5,150 nt of DNA, from the NCBI GenBank assembly GCA_015489095.1, contig WFMN01000077.1, positions 1 to 5,150 of the forward strand. Reading direction: 5' to 3'. The notes below the pieces were generated by a model, which worked only from the letters and a program-made list of their open reading frames with translations, had not been told where the DNA came from and ran no database searches. The stretch comes from Mariprofundaceae bacterium. GTDB lineage: Bacteria; Pseudomonadota; Zetaproteobacteria; Mariprofundales; J009. Position 1 is the stretch's first letter. Every line of letters begins with the position of its first letter. Below are positions 1-4,200 of the stretch, in pieces. Both the position numbers and the translations under genes were made by a program.

Positions 1-123
1 CACCTGCTGCAGCGTATCCACATAGGTGAGGATGTTGGCCAACTGCGGTTGCAGCGTATCTCGCTCCTCGGCGGTAAGTTTGATGCGCGCCATCCCGGCG
101 ATCTTCTCTATATCGATGTCCAT
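1..123 (-). CDS. gatC: Glu/Asp-tRNA amidotransferase subunit C, N-terminal part (cut by window edge)
   Basis: GatC is the small subunit that holds together the GatCAB amidotransferase, which converts Glu-tRNA(Gln) and Asp-tRNA(Asn) into Gln-tRNA(Gln) and Asn-tRNA(Asn) in the cytoplasm. Reading the minus strand from the ATG at 123 gives 41 codons, open to the edge. They begin MDIDIEKIAGMARIKLTAEE and continue with a PQLANILTYVDTL stretch. This matches the usual GatC start: a helix with an (I/L)A.LARL.L pattern, then the helix that includes L..IL.YV..L. The full protein is normally about 95 residues, so over half lies outside the window. A purine-rich ribosome site (GGGAAGG on the minus strand, plus positions 127-133) sits close upstream of the ATG. 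gatA and gatB would be expected to follow to the left, but this cannot be seen. Confidence 0.93.
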   Translation of the reverse strand, partial: MDIDIEKIAGMARIKLTAEERDTLQPQLANILTYVDTLQQV

Positions 124-206
124 AAACCTTCCCTGATCGATCGTTTCCAAAATGCGCCGCATGGTAGCGGACACGACCGGGGAGCGCGACCAGAGGCGTG
201 AAAGGC

Positions 207-235
207 TTGCATACCGGGCGTGACATCCCTAGAAA
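207..235 (+). promoter_or_regulatory. Possible weak sigma70-type promoter for tRNA-Phe
   Basis: A TTGCAT box (207-212) and a TAGAAA box (230-235) are separated by 17 bases, matching the consensus at 3 of 6 and 4 of 6 positions. Transcription would start near 242 and give a leader of about 30 bases before the tRNA. It lies in the 150-base divergent gap between gatC and the tRNA (124-273), where I see nothing else convincing. The match is weak and rests on spacing only. Confidence 0.25.
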
Positions 236-273
236 TCGCCGCCTGCTTGAGCGCAGCGCACTTTTTAAGGTAT

Positions 274-349
274 GGCCAGGTAGCTCAGTCGGTAGAGCAG
301 GGGACTGAAAATCCCCGTGTCGGCGGTTCGATTCCGTCCCTGGCCACCA
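274..349 (+). tRNA. tRNA-Phe (anticodon GAA), CCA end encoded
   Basis: This is a complete 76-base cloverleaf. The acceptor stem GGCCAGG (274-280) pairs fully with CCTGGCC (339-345), followed by discriminator A346 and an encoded CCA (347-349). The D arm has GCTC/GAGC around AGTCGGTA. The anticodon stem GGGGA/TCCCC (300-304 with 312-316) encloses the loop CTGAAAA, so the anticodon at 307-309 is GAA, which decodes phenylalanine codons. The T arm has the TTCGATT loop with a GGCGG/CCGTC stem containing one G-T wobble. The body closely resembles the bacterial tRNA-Phe pattern. It is divergent from gatC. No clear terminator lies between its 3' end and hflK, 98 bases downstream, so readthrough into hflKC is possible. 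Confidence 0.98.
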
Positions 350-432
350 TCTAACACTTTCCTGCCCCCGCGGCACCGACCCCCGGAGCGGCACGAACCA
401 CCTAGGTGTCCTGCCACTTCGGTGCACCCTAC

Positions 433-438
433 AGGAGA
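433..438 (+). promoter_or_regulatory. Shine-Dalgarno site that fixes the hflK start
   Basis: AGGAGA lies nine bases before the ATG at 448. An in-frame ATG further upstream at 406 would add 14 residues (MSCHFGAPYRRSLV) that have no counterpart in HflK proteins, and it has no comparable ribosome site. The 448 start is therefore preferred. Confidence 0.85.
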
Positions 439-447
439 TCCCTTGTT

Positions 448-1548
448 ATGCCATGGAGCCAGAATCAGCCTGACAATCCGTGGGGAAAACGCCCCGCTGG
501 CGGCCCGCAACCCGATCTCGATGAGGTGATCCGCCGCATCCAGCAGAAGCTGGGCGAGATGTTCGGCGGTGGCAACGGCAACCGCAATGGCGCGGGCACG
601 GGCGACGACGGCCCACAGTTGCCCGGCAAGATGGCGCTGTCGGCCGTGGTGGTGATCGGGTTCGCGCTCTGGTTGGCCTCCGGTCTCTACAGCGTGGCGG
701 CGGACGAAGAGGCGGCGGTGCTGCGCTTCGGGCAGTATGTTGAAACCACGGGGCCCGGCCTCAACTGGCACCTTCCGTGGCCGATCGAAAGCGCGGAAAA
801 GCTGCCGGTCACCCGTGTGCAACGGCTGACGATCGGTTTTCGCTCCTTTGGTGGCGGCCGCATCCGCAAGGTGGATCAAGAGGCGTTGATGCTCACCGCC
901 GACGAGAACATCGTCGATATCTCCTTTGTGGTGCAGTACAAGATCAAGGATCTGGAGCATTTTCTGTTCGATATCTCCAACCAGACCAAAACCGTGCGCG
1001 ATGCGTCGGAGTCGGCGATCCGCGAGGTGATCGGCCGCACCATGATCGACGATGTGCTCACCACCAAGAAGGCGCAGGTTGAGGTGGAGGTGCAGCAGTT
1101 GATCCAGTCGATCCTGGATAGCTACAAGGCGGGGGTGTCGATCACCACCGTCAAGCTGCAGGATGTGCAGCCGCCGGCGCGGGTGATCCGTGAGTTCAAG
1201 GATGTGGCCAGCGCCCGTGAGGATCGCGAGCGCGCCAAGAACGAGGCGCAGGCCTACGCCAACGATGTCATCCCCAAGGCGCGCGGCGAGGCCAAAAAGA
1301 TGGTGCTCGACGCCGAAGCCTACCGCAACGAAATCATCGACCGCGCCAAGGGTGAGGCCAAACGCTTTGTCAGCGTGCTCGACGCCTACAAAAAGGCGCC
1401 GGAAGTGACGCGCAAACGCCTCTATCTCGACACCATGCAGAAGGTGATGGCCAAGGTGGACAAGGTGATTGTCGATGGCGCCGTGGCGGATCGGGTGTTG
1501 CCCTACCTGCCGCTGGATCAACGGCAGAAGGTGGAGGTGAAGAAGTAA
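448..1548 (+). CDS. hflK: HflK, SPFH/band 7 regulator of the FtsH protease
   Basis: HflK assembles with HflC into a large membrane-anchored cage around the AAA protease FtsH and modulates which membrane proteins FtsH degrades. The 366-residue product opens with MPWSQNQPDNPWG, the Pro/Asn/Gly-rich cytoplasmic start typical of HflK. A Gly/Asn-rich linker follows (about 39-60), then one membrane span (about 62-83). The periplasmic SPFH domain starts with the EEAAVLRFGQYVET segment near 87 and keeps the GPGLNWHLPWPIE motif (102-114). A charged, Ala/Glu-rich helical stretch (about 250-312, REDRERAKNEAQAYANDVIP) is the usual coiled coil. The C-terminal segment contains RKRLYLDTMQKVM, common in HflK. 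E. coli HflK is longer (419), mainly at the ends. The hflC start follows its stop after one base, so the two are almost certainly co-translated. Two small palindromes lie in the leader. No strong promoter is visible. Confidence 0.97.
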   Translation: MPWSQNQPDNPWGKRPAGGPQPDLDEVIRRIQQKLGEMFGGGNGNRNGAGTGDDGPQLPGKMALSAVVVIGFALWLASGLYSVAADEEAAVLRFGQYVETTGPGLNWHLPWPIESAEKLPVTRVQRLTIGFRSFGGGRIRKVDQEALMLTADENIVDISFVVQYKIKDLEHFLFDISNQTKTVRDASESAIREVIGRTMIDDVLTTKKAQVEVEVQQLIQSILDSYKAGVSITTVKLQDVQPPARVIREFKDVASAREDRERAKNEAQAYANDVIPKARGEAKKMVLDAEAYRNEIIDRAKGEAKRFVSVLDAYKKAPEVTRKRLYLDTMQKVMAKVDKVIVDGAVADRVLPYLPLDQRQKVEVKK

Positions 1549-1549
1549 C

Positions 1550-2422
1550 ATGAACGGCAAACAGACCTCACTGATCCTGCTGCTGGCGTTGATCGCCGGC
1601 GTCATCAACATGTCCGCCTTCGTGGTCGATCAGCGCAAACAGGCGCTGGTGCTGCAGTTTGGTAACCCCAAGCAGGTCTTTACCGATGCCGGACTGCATT
1701 GGAAATGGCCGTGGCAGTCGGTCAAGCTGTTCGACAGCCGCCTGCTGGAGTCGGACTCCCCGCCCAATGAGGTGATCACCAAGGACAAAAAATCGATTCT
1801 GGTGGACAACTACGCCCGCTGGCGCATCGTCGATCCGCTCAAGGTCTATCAGGTTGCGCGTACCCAAGCCGGAGTCGCCTCGCGCATGGAGGATGTGGTG
1901 CGCGGCAAAGTGCGCGAGGTGTTGGGGCAGCACACCCTGCATGAGATCGTCTCCGGTGGGGAGTCCAACCTGCGTCAACGGCTGATGATGGCCATCCGCG
2001 ACCGTGCCGACAAGGGGGTGCGCGAGATGGGGATCGCCATCGTCGATGTGCGCATCAAACGCGCCGACCTGCCGCCGGAAAACTCCAACGCCGTATTCCA
2101 GCGCATGAAGGCGGAGCGGCAGCGTATCGCCAAGGAGTACCGCTCCGAGGGTGCCGAGGCGGCGCGTGAAATCCGGGCGGAGGCGGATAAGCAGCGCAAA
2201 ACCATCGTGGCCGACGCCTACCGGAAGGCGGAGATCATCCGCGGTAAGGCCGATGCCGAGGTGACCCGGATCTACGCCGCGGCACACCAGCGGGATCCCG
2301 CGTTTTACGCCTTTATGCGTTCGCTCGAGGCGTACAACGCCTCCATCCAACGGGGAACCAAGCTGGTGATCTCGCCCACTTCCGAGTTTTTCAACTTTTT
2401 CAACAGCGCCAGCGGAAAATAG
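1550..2422 (+). CDS. hflC: HflC, SPFH/band 7 partner of HflK
   Basis: HflC is the second subunit of the HflKC cage that surrounds and restrains FtsH at the inner membrane. The 290-residue protein has a very short cytoplasmic start (MNGKQT), an N-terminal signal-anchor span (about 6-25), and then the SPFH domain with FVVDQRKQALVLQFGNPKQV and the GLHWKWPW motif (48-55). KRADLPPENSNAVFQRMKAER (170-190) is the HflC hallmark before the coiled coil, which runs over about 183-245 and is rich in Ala, Glu, Lys and Arg. The C-terminus ends in SPTSEFFNFF, the family's usual SP.S.FF segment. E. coli HflC is longer (334). The ATG follows the hflK stop by one base, and GGAGG at 1533-1537, inside the end of hflK, serves as its ribosome site. 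This is the middle gene of an hflK-hflC-DUF2065 operon. Confidence 0.97.
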   Translation: MNGKQTSLILLLALIAGVINMSAFVVDQRKQALVLQFGNPKQVFTDAGLHWKWPWQSVKLFDSRLLESDSPPNEVITKDKKSILVDNYARWRIVDPLKVYQVARTQAGVASRMEDVVRGKVREVLGQHTLHEIVSGGESNLRQRLMMAIRDRADKGVREMGIAIVDVRIKRADLPPENSNAVFQRMKAERQRIAKEYRSEGAEAAREIRAEADKQRKTIVADAYRKAEIIRGKADAEVTRIYAAAHQRDPAFYAFMRSLEAYNASIQRGTKLVISPTSEFFNFFNSASGK

Positions 2423-2449
2423 CCGCTACGCACTTGGGCGTCGTTTCCA

Positions 2450-2638
2450 TTGGATGACTTGTGGGCAGCCCTAGGGCTGGTGCTGGTGATCGAGGGGGCG
2501 CTCTACTCCCTGTTTCCAGAGCGGATGATCGCCATGGCCAAGCAGTTGTGCCATGTTCCGCCCCGCACCCTGCGGGTGGTCGGTCTGCTCTCCGTCGCCA
2601 TCGGCTGGCTCTGCGTCAAGCTGGTGCGCGGAGGCTGA
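2450..2638 (+). CDS. DUF2065 family small membrane protein (YjeT-like), TTG start
   Basis: This 62-residue protein has two hydrophobic segments: residues 4-22 (LWAALGLVLVIEGALYSLF) and about 40-58 (LRVVGLLSVAIGWLCVKLV). Between them is FPERMIAMAKQLCHVPPRTLR. The pattern LGLVLVIEG...FPERM...LR..GL is that of DUF2065. In E. coli the family member YjeT lies directly after hflC, as here, which supports the call. Its function is not established. It starts 27 bases after the hflC stop. The only in-frame start after the preceding stop is TTG at 2450, because an ATG at 2454 is in another frame and hits a stop within seven codons. No clear ribosome site precedes the TTG, so translation is likely weak or coupled to hflC. 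Confidence 0.9.
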   Translation: MDDLWAALGLVLVIEGALYSLFPERMIAMAKQLCHVPPRTLRVVGLLSVAIGWLCVKLVRGG

Positions 2639-2685
2639 ACCGAACCATCGTTGCGCATCACCCCGTCTGGTATTCATGAGCAGAT

Positions 2686-2755
2686 CGCAAAAAGTCCGTC
2701 CGTGGACTTTTTGCGCGGCCATCCATGGCCGCGATGCCGACTTCTTGCGAAGTCG
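2686..2755 (+). repeat. Three tandem palindromes, probable dispersed intergenic repeat
   Basis: Three hairpins stand almost end to end in the 133-base gap between the DUF2065 gene and the CDF gene. The first has a perfect 12-base-pair stem, CGCAAAAAGTCC (2686-2697) with GGACTTTTTGCG (2704-2715), around a six-base loop. The second pairs GCGGCC (2715-2720) with GGCCGC (2727-2732) around ATCCAT, sharing base 2715 with the first. The third pairs CGACTTC (2738-2744) with GAAGTCG (2749-2755) around TTGC. GACTTTTTGCG (2705-2715) recurs as GACTTCTTGCG (2739-2749) with one mismatch. Nested palindromes of this kind are usual in REP-like or other dispersed intergenic elements. That this is one is an inference, since only one copy is in view. 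It may also slow or end transcription from the hfl operon, although no T tract follows a stem as in a classic terminator. Confidence 0.65.
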
Positions 2756-2771
2756 TCATTCGTGATCTTGG

Positions 2772-3641
2772 ATGCATCGGATGGGGCATAGCCATCACCA
2801 TCACGCCTTGGACGCCGCCTTCTGGTTGACGGCGGTCTTCGCCGTGGTGGAACTGGCCGGTGGCCTGTGGTCCGATTCGTTGGCGTTGCTGGCCGATGCC
2901 GGGCATATGGTCTCGGATGTGGCCGCGCTTGGGTTGGCGATGTTCGCCCGGCGCATCGCCAAGCGGCCTGCCCATGCGCAGATGACCTACGGCTATGGGC
3001 GCGCCAAGGTGTTGGCGGCGCAGATGAATGCCCTGATGCTCTGCTTCCTCAGCGGTTGGATCGTTTGGGAGGCGGTAGGTCGCCTGCACCAGCCGCCGGA
3101 GGTGCAAGGCGGCGTGGTGGTATGGATCGCCGCTATCGGCTTGGTGATCAATCTGGTGATGGTGCGCTGGTTGCATGGCGCGCACGATATCAACACACGC
3201 GCCGCCTATTGGCATGTGCTGGGCGATGCGCTGGGTTCGGTTGCGGCGCTGGTCGCCGGTGGGGTGATTGTGTTGACCGGCTGGATGGTGATCGATCCGC
3301 TGCTCTCCTTTGTCGTGGCGTCCGTACTGGCGTGGGGCGGCTGGCGGCTGGTGCGCGAAACATCGCTGGAACTGATGGAGGCGGTGCCGCAGGAGGCGGA
3401 TGTGGATACGGCCTCACAGGCGATGCGGAGGGTGGCGGGCGTTGTCGGCATTCACCATGTTCACCTGTGGCGGTTGCCGGCGGGGGACTTGGCGCTCTCC
3501 GCCCATGTCCAGGTCGAGCACATGGAAAGGTGGATGACTCTGCTGCCCCTGTTGATCGCAACGCTGAAGCGTCAGGGGATCGCCCACGCTACCCTGCAGC
3601 CCGAAATGGCGCGATGCCGCGAAGGGTGCGACGCCGCCTGA
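2772..3641 (+). CDS. Cation diffusion facilitator (CDF) metal efflux transporter, CzcD/ZitB type
   Basis: CDF proteins export Zn2+, and sometimes Co2+, Cd2+, Fe2+ or Mn2+, from the cytoplasm in exchange for protons, acting as inner membrane dimers. The 289-residue product is of usual length. It has a short His-rich start (MGHSHHHH), six predicted membrane spans over about 14-190, and a cytoplasmic C-terminal domain. The metal-site motif HxxxD is present in both expected helices: H45/D49 in LADAGHMVSD and H148/D152 in WHVLGDALGS. The usual YGYGR loop is at 73-77. The C-terminal domain has GIHHVHLW (226-233) and HATLQPE (272-278), both typical of the family. The H/D pairs favour zinc or cobalt over manganese. 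Start: ATG 2772 is the first after an in-frame stop at 2763-2765, and ATG 2781 is the alternative. Neither has a good ribosome site. The gene runs from the hairpin repeat to the B12 riboswitch promoter. Confidence 0.96.
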   Translation: MHRMGHSHHHHALDAAFWLTAVFAVVELAGGLWSDSLALLADAGHMVSDVAALGLAMFARRIAKRPAHAQMTYGYGRAKVLAAQMNALMLCFLSGWIVWEAVGRLHQPPEVQGGVVVWIAAIGLVINLVMVRWLHGAHDINTRAAYWHVLGDALGSVAALVAGGVIVLTGWMVIDPLLSFVVASVLAWGGWRLVRETSLELMEAVPQEADVDTASQAMRRVAGVVGIHHVHLWRLPAGDLALSAHVQVEHMERWMTLLPLLIATLKRQGIAHATLQPEMARCREGCDAA

Positions 3642-3651
3642 TGCCTAAGGT

Positions 3652-3680
3652 TTGACGAGGCGTGGGTCGGCTATTAGTGT
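3652..3680 (+). promoter_or_regulatory. Candidate sigma70-type promoter for the B12-controlled unit
   Basis: TTGACG (3652-3657, five of six consensus bases) is followed after 17 bases by TAGTGT (3675-3680), which keeps the three most conserved -10 positions (T, A and final T). Transcription would start near 3687, almost exactly at the first paired base of the riboswitch. That agreement is the main support. The -35 box lies only ten bases after the CDF stop, so the metal exporter and the B12 unit are probably transcribed separately, although no terminator is seen between them. Confidence 0.45.
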
Positions 3681-3685
3681 TCGCC

Positions 3686-3881
3686 GCGCTTGAGGTGCTT
3701 GGCTGGCGGTGGATCGCCCGCCAAGTGAAACGGGAAATCGGTGCGGTGGGGTTGATCCCCCCAATGCCGATGCAGCCCCCGCTACTGTAGGCCTGACAAC
3801 GCCGCGCATCTGCCACTGGTATCACACCGGGAAGGCGCGCGGAGACGGATGAAGGCGAGCCAGGAGACCGGCCTCTTGCGT
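3686..3881 (+). ncRNA. Cobalamin (B12) riboswitch
   Basis: This RNA leader binds a cobalamin and lowers expression of the genes behind it when B12 is plentiful. The closing stem P1 pairs GCGC..GAGG (3686-3695) with CCTC..GCGT (3872-3881), with a two-base T/T internal mismatch. A long hairpin follows (CTTGGC.GGCG at 3698-3708 with CGCCCGCCAAG at 3716-3726), then the conserved GGGAA (3732-3736). The ATCGG/CCGAT arm comes next (3737-3741 with 3767-3771), then GCAGCCCCCGCTACTGTAG (3772-3790), and CCACTGG (3813-3819). GGGAAGGCG (3829-3837) and GATGAAGGCGAG lead to the B12 box AGCCAGGAGACCGGCC (3858-3873). Every conserved block of the class is present and in order, so it should be functional. It precedes a CbtB-like gene, and cobalt uptake genes are common targets of this class. 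The rest of the 3642-4014 gap holds the promoter candidate upstream and a 133-base expression platform downstream. Confidence 0.96.
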
Positions 3882-3955
3882 GAAGAACCGAACTACCCCG
3901 GGGTGCGGGTATTGAGGTGCTGTCGCTGTCGGCTCTGGGGTTTTCCCCTCGCAAT

Positions 3956-4010
3956 GGCCTCCGCACATTCATGCGCGCGCTCCGTGGAAATCATGATCTA
4001 CAGGAGAGCC
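3956..4010 (+). promoter_or_regulatory. Possible Shine-Dalgarno sequestering stem (riboswitch expression platform)
   Basis: GGCCTCC (3956-3962) can pair with the ribosome site region GGAGAGCC (4003-4010), giving seven pairs with A4007 bulged out, around a 40-base loop. A second segment, GGCTCT (3931-3936), is also complementary to AGAGCC (4005-4010), so the two could compete. The ribosome site itself is AGGAGA (4002-4007), seven bases before the ATG at 4015. Between the riboswitch and the gene I find no GC stem followed by a T tract. Control of translation therefore seems more likely than transcription termination. This was done by eye without folding energies. Confidence 0.35.
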
Positions 4011-4014
4011 ACCC

Positions 4015-4200
4015 ATGACCACACAAACCGGCACGATTGCCACCCCCACACTATCCACCCCCGCCATCTGGCTGGAGCGCCTGCTTTGGCTGGCTTGGGT
4101 GCCATTGGTACTCTACACCATCTTCTTCGCCCCGATCCCCGATATCCATGACGGGATGCATCCGCTGCGCCACTCCACCACCGTTGTGCAGTGCCACTGA
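4015..4200 (+). CDS. cbtB: CbtB-like small membrane subunit, probable cobalt transporter
   Basis: The 61-residue product has a polar Thr-rich start, one membrane span (about 20-40, LERLLWLAWVPLVLYTIFFAP) and a short tail with H45, H49, H53, C60 and H61, ending VVQCH. CbtB proteins, predicted cobalt transporter subunits found under B12 riboswitches, are about this size. They have one span and then a conserved tail with an HD..H..RH...CH-like pattern. Here the tail reads HDGMHPLRHSTTVVQCH. The histidines and cysteine are plausible metal ligands. The cobalamin riboswitch directly upstream agrees with this. The start has a good ribosome site (AGGAGA, 4002-4007). The next gene overlaps by one base. 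In known CbtAB pairs the partner is the multi-span CbtA, but the following gene does not look like CbtA in the part visible. Assignment to CbtB is from pattern memory, not a database search. Confidence 0.75.
   Translation: MTTQTGTIATPTLSTPAIWLERLLWLAWVPLVLYTIFFAPIPDIHDGMHPLRHSTTVVQCH

Noticed and set aside
317..529. 70-codon plus-strand frame starting in the tRNA
   Set aside because: It starts inside tRNA-Phe and overlaps the hflK start in another frame.
265..1611. 448-codon open frame on the minus strand across hflK and the tRNA
   Set aside because: It runs antisense through tRNA-Phe and the whole of hflK, is rich in His, Leu, Arg and Gly as GC-rich shadows are, and shows no recognisable domain. 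HflK is unmistakable on the other strand.
1568..2350. 260-codon open frame on the minus strand across hflC
   Set aside because: Antisense shadow of a well-supported hflC, with similar low-complexity His/Arg/Leu composition.
2676..2765. 29-residue open frame over the hairpin strip as a gene
   Set aside because: Its coding content is dictated by the palindromes and there is no ribosome site. It is more likely an accident of the repeat.
2867..3655. 262-codon plus-strand frame inside the CDF gene
   Set aside because: Alternative frame of the CDF gene; Gly/Arg/Ala-rich, with no metal motifs or membrane pattern.
3937..3948. GGGGTTTTCCCC as a rho-independent terminator of the riboswitch
   Set aside because: The stem is only four pairs and no T tract follows it.
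3849..4151. 100-codon plus-strand frame starting inside the riboswitch
   Set aside because: It begins within the conserved aptamer core and runs out of frame through the CbtB-like gene; no ribosome site.
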